Positions 23,054-30,200 of a DNA stretch of 33,088 nt are shown here, piece after piece. The DNA comes from Acholeplasmataceae bacterium. GTDB taxonomy: Bacteria > Bacillota > Negativicutes > Acidaminococcales > Acidaminococcaceae. Where the stretch lies: positions 1 to 33,088 of the forward strand of contig JAAYIB010000070.1 of the NCBI GenBank assembly GCA_012744295.1, in the 5' to 3' direction. Under the pieces are notes generated by a model, which saw nothing but the letters and a program-made list of their open reading frames with translations, did no database searches and was not told the origin of the DNA. Position 1 is the first letter of the stretch. Every line of letters begins with the position of its first letter. Made by a program: the position numbers and the translations under genes.

Positions 23054-24163
23054 ATGCAGGGAAGAAAGCTTTTTCGCAACACCTTTTCGATTTTATTCGG
23101 TATTTTATTAGGCGTGGTGCTTGTTGTCGGAGGTTGTTCCCTGTCAAGGCAGGGCCCGGCAGCAACTAATGAGAACATACAGAAGATTGCCGGACAGGCG
23201 TCGGCCGCAGAGCCCAGCGAAGCTCGTAATACGCCGATAGTCAAAGCGGCAAAGAAGGTCGGTCCGGCAGTGGTCGGAATTACTAACAAGGCGCTTGTGC
23301 GTGATATCTTCAATCGCGTACAGCTGACGGAAATGGGAACGGGCTCGGGCGTTATTTACGATAAGAAAGGCCTGATTGTAACAAACAACCATGTAGTGGA
23401 AGGTGCTCAGGAAATAGTGGTGAGCCTTGCGGACGGACGTTCGGTACCGGGAAGGGTGCTGGGCGGCGATGCGGCAACAGACCTTGCGGTAGTTAAGATT
23501 GACGCGGAAGACCTGACTGTAGCTTCCTTTGGCGATTCAGACCAGATTATGGTCGGCGAGCCGGCGATTGCGATCGGCAACCCGCTGGGGCTTGAATTCA
23601 GGGGCAGTGTAACGGCCGGAGTCATCAGCGCTTTGAATCGTTCCATCGACCTCGGCGAACGTAAATTCAAGCTGATTCAGACAGACGCCGCCATCAACCC
23701 AGGTAATTCAGGCGGAGCCCTGGTCAATGCGGACGGCGAAGTCATCGGTATCAACAGCGCCAAAATAGCGGTTTCCGGTGTCGAAGGCATCGGCTTTGCG
23801 ATACCGATCAACGCGGCTAAGCCCATTGTTGCTGACTTGGAAAAACAAGGACGTGTCCTGCGCCCATATCTCGGCGTGACTCTGATCGATAAGGAAATTG
23901 CGCAAAGATACGGCATTGACATCGACCTGCAGGGCGGCATCTTCGTACTGAAGGTCATTGCCGGGGGACCTGCCTGGAAAGCCGGGATCAGGGCAAACGA
24001 TGTCATCGTGAAATTCAACGATGAAACTATCGGCAGCGTGACCGACCTGCGTGACAAGATAGCCTCCCTGGGTATCGGCGCAGCTGTCAATGTCACCATT
24101 AAGCGTGGTTCACAGGAAAGAAATATCGAGGTAATTCTTGAGGAAATGCCGGCAAGGAGCTGA
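23054..24163 (+). CDS. htrA: HtrA/DegP-type serine protease with one PDZ domain
   Basis: This envelope quality-control protease has 369 residues. The N-terminus is a membrane anchor or lipoprotein signal ending VVGGC (Cys 28). The catalytic triad is H113 in TNNHVVEGA, D143 in ATDLAVVKID and S219 in GNSGGALVN. A single PDZ domain covers about 275–360 with GGPAWKAGIRANDVI. I chose ATG 23054 with AGGAG eight bases upstream; GTG 23045 would overlap the RBS. The walJ–htrA–rlmH order is conserved in Firmicutes, and it sits 12 bases after walJ. Confidence 0.93.
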   Translation: MQGRKLFRNTFSILFGILLGVVLVVGGCSLSRQGPAATNENIQKIAGQASAAEPSEARNTPIVKAAKKVGPAVVGITNKALVRDIFNRVQLTEMGTGSGVIYDKKGLIVTNNHVVEGAQEIVVSLADGRSVPGRVLGGDAATDLAVVKIDAEDLTVASFGDSDQIMVGEPAIAIGNPLGLEFRGSVTAGVISALNRSIDLGERKFKLIQTDAAINPGNSGGALVNADGEVIGINSAKIAVSGVEGIGFAIPINAAKPIVADLEKQGRVLRPYLGVTLIDKEIAQRYGIDIDLQGGIFVLKVIAGGPAWKAGIRANDVIVKFNDETIGSVTDLRDKIASLGIGAAVNVTIKRGSQERNIEVILEEMPARS

Positions 24164-24166
24164 TTG

Positions 24167-24646
24167 ATGAGGGTTACAATTGCCTGCGTCGGAAAAATCA
24201 AGGAAAAGTATCTGAATGAAGGCATTGCTGAGTTTGTCAAACGACTAACCCCCTTCTGCAAACTGCAAACAATCGCTATCAATGAGGAAAGAATGCCGGA
24301 GAATCCTGCGCCGGCTGAAAAGGCACAGGTGCTCGCACGGGAAACGGCAAGACTGCTGGCAGTGATACCACAAAACTCCTATGTCATAGTGCTTGATGTC
24401 AAGGGAACCTTGATCAGCTCTGAGGAGCTGGCAAAAAAGTTTGACAAGCTGACGCTTGTCGGCAGCAGTCACATCACATTTGTGATAGGAGGCCCTTTTG
24501 GTTTCGCTCCCGAACTTTCGGCTGGGGCCGATGAAACGATTTCTTTCTCTCGTATGACTTTCACGCATCAGATGATTCGCCTGCTTTTGATAGAGCAGAT
24601 ATACCGTGCTTTCAAAATCAGTCGCAATGAGAAGTACCATCTTTAG
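24167..24646 (+). CDS. rlmH: 23S rRNA pseudouridine-1915 N3-methyltransferase
   Basis: This SPOUT methyltransferase uses SAM to methylate pseudouridine 1915 in helix 69 of 23S rRNA. It has 159 residues, the canonical length, if it starts at ATG 24167 (AAGGAG seven bases upstream). Knot motifs: YVIVLDVKGTLISSEELA near 73, FVIGGPFGF near 105, and the invariant C-terminus HQMIRLLLIEQIYRAFKISRNEKYH. It is the last gene of the deoC–walJ–htrA–rlmH operon, and a terminator follows 24 bases later. Confidence 0.96.
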   Translation: MRVTIACVGKIKEKYLNEGIAEFVKRLTPFCKLQTIAINEERMPENPAPAEKAQVLARETARLLAVIPQNSYVIVLDVKGTLISSEELAKKFDKLTLVGSSHITFVIGGPFGFAPELSAGADETISFSRMTFTHQMIRLLLIEQIYRAFKISRNEKYHL

Positions 24647-24670
24647 AAGCAAGCTTTTATTAATAACGAA

Positions 24671-24710
24671 CAGCCCTGACTGCCGGTATTGGGGAGTCAG
24701 GGCTGTTTTT
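24671..24710 (+). terminator. Terminator after rlmH
   Basis: CAGCCCTGACT (24671–24681) and AGTCAGGGCTG (24695–24705), 11 bp, followed by TTTTT. The rest of the 330-base spacer to 24976 holds the Fur-box promoter and a structured leader; I see no gene there. Confidence 0.9.
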
Positions 24711-24830
24711 ACACAAACGGAACAATATGGCAAAAAGCATATGGTTTTTTCAAAATATTGACGGGCTGCAATTAAGATTAAGCAAATTTTAGACGAGCAG
24801 GCGAAGACAATAAGATAATAATACATTGCT

Positions 24831-24849
24831 ATTGACAATAATTATCAAT
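24831..24849 (+). promoter_or_regulatory. Fur box overlapping the -35 of the QueD-like gene
   Basis: ATTGACAATAATTATCAAT is a 9-1-9 palindrome with one mismatched pair. Its core TGACAATAATTATCA (24833–24847) matches the Fur 7-1-7 consensus TGATAATnATTATCA at all but one position. It covers the -35, so Fur with iron should repress. Confidence 0.75.
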
Positions 24850-24860
24850 TAAGATATAAT
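24832..24860 (+). promoter_or_regulatory. Consensus promoter of the QueD-like gene
   Basis: TTGACA (24832–24837), 17-base spacer, TATAAT (24855–24860). Both boxes are perfect. The predicted leader is about 110 bases, unusually long for this window. Confidence 0.88.
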
Positions 24861-24868
24861 ATAAGTAT

Positions 24869-24928
24869 TGGCATAGGCGGATTGAAAATTACCAGGGAAC
24901 AGTCCCGGTGATTTTTTGTTAGGCCGAC
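24869..24928 (+). promoter_or_regulatory. Structured leader with a terminator-like hairpin (attenuator candidate)
   Basis: Inside the predicted 5' UTR, AAAATTACCAGGGA (24885–24898) pairs with TCCCGGTGATTTT (24903–24915) apart from one bulge and one mismatch, followed by a T run ending at 24917. A second, weaker pairing closes TTGGC (24869–24873) with GCCGA (24923–24927). This looks like a transcription attenuator, but I do not recognise it as a known riboswitch class. Confidence 0.45.
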
Positions 24929-24976
24929 ACATTAAGTTGAGCTCTGCTAAAATTGCGAAAAACAGGAGGTAACAAA

Positions 24977-25546
24977 ATGAGAAGCATTACTACGTTAGAC
25001 CTGCAGTATGCACACAGATTTTACGGATTCCAGGGTGAGGCACAGTACTTACACGGCCACACCGGCAGCATGACTATTGAAGTTGAAGATACTGTTGAAC
25101 CTGGTGTCAATATGGTTTTTCCCTGTAACGAAATCAAAAAAACCGCGTGGAATGTGTTGAAAAATTTCGACCATGCGCTCATTCTCAGAGAGGACGATCC
25201 TCTTCTGCCGGCTATTCTTGCTGTTTATGAGAAGCAGGGCATTAAAGACGGAAGCCCGCAAAACACGATGAAGGGCGAAGCTTTCAAGACCGAACTGGCA
25301 ACGGCATATCCTGACTGCCGTCTGGTTGTCACTAAAGAAACTTTGACTGTCGAAGGCATGATCAAGATTGCCTACGATTTGCTGAAAGACAAACTGAACA
25401 TAGTGAAAATTACTTTCACCAGCGGTGATAACGCCGCTTCTGCCGATTTCAAGGCTCCAACCGAGGAAAGACCCCGCTGTCCTCTGTGCGGTATTTCGCT
25501 GAATGAGAACGGCGTATGCCCGAAATGCGGTTACGTAAAGAGATAA
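24977..25546 (+). CDS. QueD/PTPS-fold protein with C-terminal zinc ribbon, atypical active site
   Basis: The 189-residue protein has the 6-pyruvoyl-tetrahydropterin synthase fold of QueD, which makes 6-carboxytetrahydropterin in queuosine synthesis. The three zinc histidines are present (H13 in YAHRF, H26 and H28 in LHGH), and so is the Asp-His pair (D65-H66 in NFDHALIL). The catalytic Cys of QueD (C-x3-HGH) is missing: that position is A22, with E21 before it. The C-terminal catalytic Glu (KET motif in E. coli QueD) also aligns with a non-acidic residue (ITFTSG). After the fold comes a zinc ribbon, C168/C171/C181/C184, absent from QueD. It is monocistronic behind a Fur box. A different pterin reaction, or a non-enzymatic role, is likely. 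ATG 24977 follows AGGAGG. Confidence 0.75.
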   Translation: MRSITTLDLQYAHRFYGFQGEAQYLHGHTGSMTIEVEDTVEPGVNMVFPCNEIKKTAWNVLKNFDHALILREDDPLLPAILAVYEKQGIKDGSPQNTMKGEAFKTELATAYPDCRLVVTKETLTVEGMIKIAYDLLKDKLNIVKITFTSGDNAASADFKAPTEERPRCPLCGISLNENGVCPKCGYVKR

Positions 25547-25590
25547 AAAAATAACGCAATAACGATTTTTAGAGACATGTTTAAGACAGG

Positions 25591-25628
25591 AAAAAGCGAT
25601 CAGCCAATATAGGTTGATCGCTTTTTTT
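25591..25628. terminator. Bidirectional terminator between the QueD-like and MscS genes
   Basis: AAAAAGCGATCA (25591–25602) and TGATCGCTTTTT (25615–25626), followed by further T residues; A run on the left serves the minus strand. Confidence 0.9.
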
Positions 25629-25700
25629 CTGACACACATAAACATAAAGAAGAATTTGCCCTGTTGACTGTAAGACAGGCAATTCAAATAAAGCCCGCAC

Positions 25701-26780
25701 TTAACTGTTTTTGCTTATGCTTTCCGGATTGGCCGGTCTTGTCAAGAGCGCATTTTCAAAGTATACACTGGTACTTGGCAATGCAGGTGACACACCGTTT
25801 GCCGACAATATATCAAGTAACGCGAAGTTGATTTCTTCCTTGAGCCTCAAAAACTCCAGATAATTGGTTGTCTTGGAATAGCAGATAACGAAGACGTTAA
25901 GACTGCTTGCGCCGAAGGAATCGAAGGTGACGGTCATGTCTTCCTTGTAGAGTCCTTCATGGCCGTTAAGGAAGTTTCTGATTGACTGCACGCAGGCCTC
26001 CATTTGCGCCGGCGTAGTGGAATAAGTTACGCCGAGAGTGAAATCAATGCGGCGCTTCGCTCTTTTGGAGTAGTTCACAATCGGTGTATTGGAAAGCAGG
26101 GAGTTCGGTACGTAAACGAGTGCCTGGGGAAAAGTGCGGACGCTTGTGCTGCGCAGAGAAATCTTTTCCACCGTTCCCTCGATGCCGTTCGCCATTATCC
26201 AGTCACCGATTGTGAAGGGCTTGTCCATAATGATGACGATACTGCCAAATACGTTCGCCAGGGCATCCTTGGCGGCAAGAGAAATTGCCAGACCTCCAAG
26301 AGAAAGCCCCGCAATGAAACCGTTGATGTCGTAGCCCCATTCGCTGACAATCATCGCTATAGCGATTGCGACAATAAAAAAACGGACAAATGCTGAAACG
26401 ATGTTTGCTAACGATTCTTCAAGCACAAGGCCGAAATGACCTAAAAGCGAAGATAAAAGGTTGTGGGCATTGGTGGTCAGGTTAAAACAAGCCCAGAAAA
26501 ATGAAAACAGCACGCAGGAACGCACAAAGCTCTTTACAGGACTGAATTTTGCCATATGTGAAACAGGAGAGGCCAACAGGGCAAAATAAACGCCGGCAAC
26601 AAGCAGCAGGAAATGTACTGGCCCGCTGACGGCTGAAACGACGTCTTCCGACGTGGCAAAGGGCAGCTTTTGGGCAAAGGTCTTAAGAAATCTTAATATT
26701 ACCGTGCAGAAAACAATTCTGATCAGCAGAAAGGCCGCTAAAATCGCAATTGCAGGCAGCCAAGGGCTTAATATGTCCAT
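25701..26780 (-). CDS. MscS-type mechanosensitive ion channel (YbdG/YnaI-like)
   Basis: This membrane channel opens under tension to protect against hypo-osmotic shock. It has 359 residues with about four or five helices in the N-terminal 180 residues. The pore helix region is GGLAISLAAKDALANVFGSIVIIMDKPFTIGDWI near 158–192, the MscS core signature. A soluble beta domain follows (GTVEKISLRSTSVRTFPQALVYVPNS), then an alpha/beta vestibule. The extra N-terminal helices place it with the medium-sized MscM-type channels. RBS GGAGGTAATT precedes the ATG. Confidence 0.9.
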   Translation of the reverse strand: MDILSPWLPAIAILAAFLLIRIVFCTVILRFLKTFAQKLPFATSEDVVSAVSGPVHFLLLVAGVYFALLASPVSHMAKFSPVKSFVRSCVLFSFFWACFNLTTNAHNLLSSLLGHFGLVLEESLANIVSAFVRFFIVAIAIAMIVSEWGYDINGFIAGLSLGGLAISLAAKDALANVFGSIVIIMDKPFTIGDWIMANGIEGTVEKISLRSTSVRTFPQALVYVPNSLLSNTPIVNYSKRAKRRIDFTLGVTYSTTPAQMEACVQSIRNFLNGHEGLYKEDMTVTFDSFGASSLNVFVICYSKTTNYLEFLRLKEEINFALLDILSANGVSPALPSTSVYFENALLTRPANPESISKNS

Positions 26781-26838
26781 AATTACCTCCTCGTATTGAT
26801 TTTATTTTAACATTCTCGGGCAGGGGTGGCAATGCTCT

Positions 26839-26869
26839 TTTATAAGGCTGTTTTAGAGCGGGCCGTCAA
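26839..26869 (-). promoter_or_regulatory. Possible promoter of the MscS gene
   Basis: On the minus strand TTGACG (26869–26864) and TATAAA (26844–26839) with a long 19-base spacer. It overlaps the divergent promoter of the DUF456 operon. Confidence 0.4.
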
Positions 26870-26880
26870 TATGCTATAAT
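26852..26880 (+). promoter_or_regulatory. Promoter of the DUF456 operon
   Basis: Extended -10 TGCTATAAT (26872–26880) with a moderate -35, TTTAGA (26852–26857), 17 bases upstream. Confidence 0.65.
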
Positions 26881-26912
26881 ACTAAAGAAGTAATAACGAA
26901 AGGGGGAAGCCG

Positions 26913-27419
26913 ATGGAGAATATACTGGCCAACATACTTTTATACATGGTAATTTTAATTTGTCTGCTTCTGACCTTTTTGGGAATGATGGGCAACGTCT
27001 GGCTGCTTTTGTCAGCAGGGTTTTACGCGGTGCAGGAAGATTTTGTCAAATTCAATGAGGAATTCCTGCTTTTTCTTTTTCTTGTCTTTGCCGCCGGAGA
27101 AATCTGGGAATTCTTTGTTTCGTTCTTTGGCATCAAGCGTAAGGACGTTTCCTGGTTTACCGTTTTCATTGTCGGCGTCGGTGCGCTTTTCGGCGTCATA
27201 GTCGGTACTGCCGTGCTGCCGCTTTTCGGATCTGTAGTGGGAGGCGCGCTTGGCGCAGGTATAGCGGCCTTTGCGATTGAATATGCCAGAAACAGAAACA
27301 GAAAAGATGCCTGGCGGCTTGCGCTCCTGGCCTTAAAAACGCAGCTTCTGGCAGTTTTGGGTAAGATTACCGCAGGCGTTATCATGGCCTGCATGATGGT
27401 TTTGCAATCATTGAAATAG
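26913..27419 (+). CDS. DUF456 family membrane protein
   Basis: This is a 168-residue membrane protein with about four to five hydrophobic segments rich in Gly/Ala/Val. It has the family's first helix (ILICLLLTFLGMMGNVWLLLSAG, cf. 'G..lp.lPG..l...g') and the Gly-rich GVGALFGVIVGTAVLPLFGSVVGGALGAGIAAF at 88–120. DUF456 proteins have no known function. It starts an operon with a glyoxalase-type protein 12 bases downstream, but that says little about its job. Confidence 0.75.
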   Translation: MENILANILLYMVILICLLLTFLGMMGNVWLLLSAGFYAVQEDFVKFNEEFLLFLFLVFAAGEIWEFFVSFFGIKRKDVSWFTVFIVGVGALFGVIVGTAVLPLFGSVVGGALGAGIAAFAIEYARNRNRKDAWRLALLALKTQLLAVLGKITAGVIMACMMVLQSLK

Positions 27420-27431
27420 GAGGGATTTGTT

Positions 27432-27803
27432 GTGAATTTCAAAATCGTGCATAACAATATCAATGTGCTTGATCTGGAAAAAAGCTTGAAATTTTATGAG
27501 GAGGCGCTGGGCCTTAAAGAGAGCCGACGTAAGGAAGCCGCGGACGGCAGTTTTATCCTTGTATACCTTGGTGACGGCCAAAGCGGCCACTTGTTGGAAC
27601 TGACATGGCTTCGGGATCGCCTGCAGCCATATAACCTCGGCGACAATGAATTTCACCTGGCCTTTGAAACTGATGATTTTGAGGCCGCTCATGCCAAGCA
27701 TCTGAAGATGGACTGCATCTGCTATGAGAATCCGGCGATGGGGATTTACTTTATCAATGATCCCGATAATTATTGGCTGGAAATTGTTCCTGCAAAAAAA
27801 TAA
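27432..27803 (+). CDS. Glyoxalase I-type VOC protein (lactoylglutathione lyase family)
   Basis: This 123-residue metalloprotein is of the vicinal-oxygen-chelate fold. The four metal ligands of glyoxalase I are visible: H7, E56 (LLELTW), H75 (EFHLAFE) and E117 (NYWLEIVP). It likely acts on the hemithioacetal of methylglyoxal or a similar adduct. It starts at GTG 27432 with AGGAGGG upstream. It is followed 30 bases later by a 2-hydroxyacid dehydrogenase, which could reduce glyoxylate-like carbonyls, so the pair may handle reactive 2-oxo compounds. Thiol partner unknown. Confidence 0.83.
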   Translation: MNFKIVHNNINVLDLEKSLKFYEEALGLKESRRKEAADGSFILVYLGDGQSGHLLELTWLRDRLQPYNLGDNEFHLAFETDDFEAAHAKHLKMDCICYENPAMGIYFINDPDNYWLEIVPAKK

Positions 27804-27833
27804 GTCGGGGATTTTTTCGAGGAGGGAAGCAAG

Positions 27834-28796
27834 ATGCTTAAGGAAATGAAGGTTCTTGCCAGCGGCAGGATGCGCCAGGCAGCCTTTGACATTTTGGATG
27901 AAAAAACAACTTTGACCGCTTGGCAAAAGGGCGGCAGAATGCCGCAGGAAGAGTTCGAGAAGCTGCTTTCTGAAGCTGACGCTCTTTTTTCCGCAGGTAA
28001 CATTAAAATAGACGAAGCGTTGCTTTCGAAGGCGCCTAAGCTAAAGGTTGCAGCTCAGTCTTCAGTTGGTTATGACAATATCGACATAGCCGCGTGTCGG
28101 GCTCATGGCGTTCGTGTCGGCAACACACCGGGTGTTCTGGTGGAGGCGGTGGCCGACCTTGCCTATGCCTTGCTCCTCGACAGTGCCAGAATGATCGTGA
28201 GGGGGCATCAGCATGTAAAAAGCGGAGCCTGGGGCGAGAACAAGGGCCTGGGCTTTGGCGTTGACCTTGCAGGGAAAACCCTGGGCATTGTGGGCTTGGG
28301 GGCCATTGGCGCGGCCGTTGTGCCGCGTGCGCAAGCCAGCAAGATGGAGATTATCTATCATAATACGAGAAGGCGTGCCGACGAGGAAAAGCTGGGAGTC
28401 GCTTATGCAGACTTTCCCTCCCTCTTGGCGGCTTCTGACTTCGTTCTGGTTTTGGTTCCGCTGACGGAAAAAACCATCGGCATGTTCGGACGCAAAGAAT
28501 TTGCGCTGATGAAGGCGTCGGCACGTTTTATAAATACTTCCCGGGGCAAGGTCGTCGATACAATGGCCTTATATGAGGCGCTTTCGGAGGGACGGCTTGC
28601 CGCCGCCGCACTTGACGTCGTAGACCCGGAACCGCTGCCTGGCGACCATCCGCTGCTGACCTTGCCCAACGTTACAGTTACTCCTCATATAGGTACCTCG
28701 ACTGTGGAAACGAGAGACGCGATGGCGCGGCTGACCGCTGAGAATATTATTGCCGCGTTGGAGGGCAGAGAGATGCCGGCGGAAGTCAGGCCATGA
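27834..28796 (+). CDS. D-2-hydroxyacid dehydrogenase (glyoxylate/hydroxypyruvate reductase-like)
   Basis: It reduces 2-oxo acids such as glyoxylate or hydroxypyruvate to D-hydroxy acids. It has 320 residues. The cofactor loop is GLGAIG at 154–159, and the residues after the second strand (NTRRR at 177–181) are basic, which favours NADPH. The catalytic triad is R237 (INTSRGKVVD), E266 (DVVDPEP) and H285 (VTPHIGTST). RBS GAGGAGGGA precedes the ATG. Its stop overlaps the CHAD gene start (ATGA). Confidence 0.9.
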   Translation: MLKEMKVLASGRMRQAAFDILDEKTTLTAWQKGGRMPQEEFEKLLSEADALFSAGNIKIDEALLSKAPKLKVAAQSSVGYDNIDIAACRAHGVRVGNTPGVLVEAVADLAYALLLDSARMIVRGHQHVKSGAWGENKGLGFGVDLAGKTLGIVGLGAIGAAVVPRAQASKMEIIYHNTRRRADEEKLGVAYADFPSLLAASDFVLVLVPLTEKTIGMFGRKEFALMKASARFINTSRGKVVDTMALYEALSEGRLAAAALDVVDPEPLPGDHPLLTLPNVTVTPHIGTSTVETRDAMARLTAENIIAALEGREMPAEVRP

Positions 28797-30124
28797 TGGT
28801 AAAAAAATACAGAGATAAAGAAATACAAAGGGAAATATGCTTTCAGAGCCCGGTAAAACTTGACCTGAAAGAAATGGCGCGGCTGCTCTGCGATAGGAAA
28901 TCGTACCGTGTTTTGCCAATGATCAGCCATCAGGAAGACATCAGCATTTCCCTGTGCGGGCAAGAGGAGAGGCTCGTCAGGGAATTTCGCAGTATAATCC
29001 TGAGGCCTTCCGCAACAGCCCGGGGATATTGCCTGAGACTGGAAGAGGGCAGTCTCGTCTATAACGGTAACGAAGTTCTGCATCAGCACGATGTTTATGT
29101 CTGCTATGAGCACAAAAACGTAAGGGGGCTTAAGGCTTTGCTTGCGGAAATCACCGCGTCCCAGCCGCTGGTGCTTGCAGAGCCGGACGTCGGTCAGCGC
29201 TTCAAGCAGCAACAGGGAAATTTGGATTTTGTGGCGACATCGGCAGATGCTTTCGGTACGAACAGTCCTGCAAGCAAGTATCTGCTCTGGCAGTTATATC
29301 TTGTCAATCAAGGCTGGTCCGATTTTCTGTGTAAACCGCTCGAAAGAGTGACTCTGCGTCAGTTGCGTGTAAAAATCAGACGTCTTCGTTCCTGTATGGC
29401 GTTTTTCAAGCCGGTTCTGGAACAGGAAGGCGCGGTCTTCTGGCAGAACAGAATGCGAAAACAGGGCGAGGTTCTGTCGCTTTTGCGCGAACTTGACGTT
29501 GCCTTGATGGCAACGGAAAAGATACGTCAGCAAAAACCGCCTTCAATGGAAGAGCAGCCGGAAAGACTGGCCGGACTTTTTCGCCGGCAGAGGCAGGAAG
29601 AAGCTTTGCGTTTAAAAAAGAAACTTGATTTATCGGAAATAAGCCTGGAAATGGCCGAACTCCTGTTATGGCTTCGGGGGGAAACTGCGAAGGAAGCATA
29701 CGCTGCAGGGATGGCCGATATCAGTCAATTTCTATGGGAGAGAATCAAGCAGTGGAGCAGAAACCTTTCGGCGTTAACAAAAAAATATCCTGACTTTTCA
29801 AATATCGACGAACTGCATAAAATCAGAATCAAAGTCAAAAGATTTCGTTACGTGATGATGACCTTGCCGGAAATAAACAGAAACACGGGCAGCATGCTGC
29901 GCAAATTGAAAAGACTTCAGGATGTTTTAGGCTTTTTGCATGACGAGTATGTGAACGGTCAGCTCGTGAAGGAAATTGTAGCAGGCGGCGATGAAGAACT
30001 GCGCTACGAGGCAGCGCTCTTTACAGGCTGGGAAGGTGCGAAGATACAAGAGGCTTCAAGGTTATTGCCTGATTTGTGGGAAGATTTCTGCGAAGAACTG
30101 GAGATTTGGCAGGAAACTGTTTAG
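28793..30124 (+). CDS. CHAD domain protein
   Basis: This 443-residue protein has a C-terminal CHAD domain, an all-helical, Arg/His-rich domain that binds polyphosphate. Paired CHAD motifs are TLRQLRVKIRRLRSCMAFF near 188–206 and LHKIRIKVKRFRYVMMTLPE near 342–361, with LKRLQDVLGFLHDEYV near 378. The N-terminal ~150 residues have many beta-type stretches but no clear CYTH signature (ExExK absent), so I do not call it CYTH. It overlaps the preceding stop by four bases and has only a weak RBS, so it depends on upstream translation. Polyphosphate binding is inferred from the domain. Confidence 0.8.
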   Translation: MMVKKYRDKEIQREICFQSPVKLDLKEMARLLCDRKSYRVLPMISHQEDISISLCGQEERLVREFRSIILRPSATARGYCLRLEEGSLVYNGNEVLHQHDVYVCYEHKNVRGLKALLAEITASQPLVLAEPDVGQRFKQQQGNLDFVATSADAFGTNSPASKYLLWQLYLVNQGWSDFLCKPLERVTLRQLRVKIRRLRSCMAFFKPVLEQEGAVFWQNRMRKQGEVLSLLRELDVALMATEKIRQQKPPSMEEQPERLAGLFRRQRQEEALRLKKKLDLSEISLEMAELLLWLRGETAKEAYAAGMADISQFLWERIKQWSRNLSALTKKYPDFSNIDELHKIRIKVKRFRYVMMTLPEINRNTGSMLRKLKRLQDVLGFLHDEYVNGQLVKEIVAGGDEELRYEAALFTGWEGAKIQEASRLLPDLWEDFCEELEIWQETV

Positions 30125-30157
30125 CCGCCTTTACGTCGGTTTCGAGCTATAAAGGAT

Positions 30158-30196
30158 AAGTACCGGGAAGGCTTATTGCCTTTCCGGTACTTCTTT
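30158..30196. terminator. Bidirectional terminator between CHAD and GltD-like genes
   Basis: AAGTACCGGGAAGGC (30158–30172), loop TTATT, GCCTTTCCGGTACTT (30178–30192), 15 bp with one G-T pair, followed by a T-rich CTTTTAA. Confidence 0.85.
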
Positions 30197-30200
30197 TAAA

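Noticed and set aside
28793..29250. CYTH domain at the N-terminus of the CHAD protein
   Set aside because: No ExExK signature or ordered acidic/basic strands are visible, so I left it undefined.
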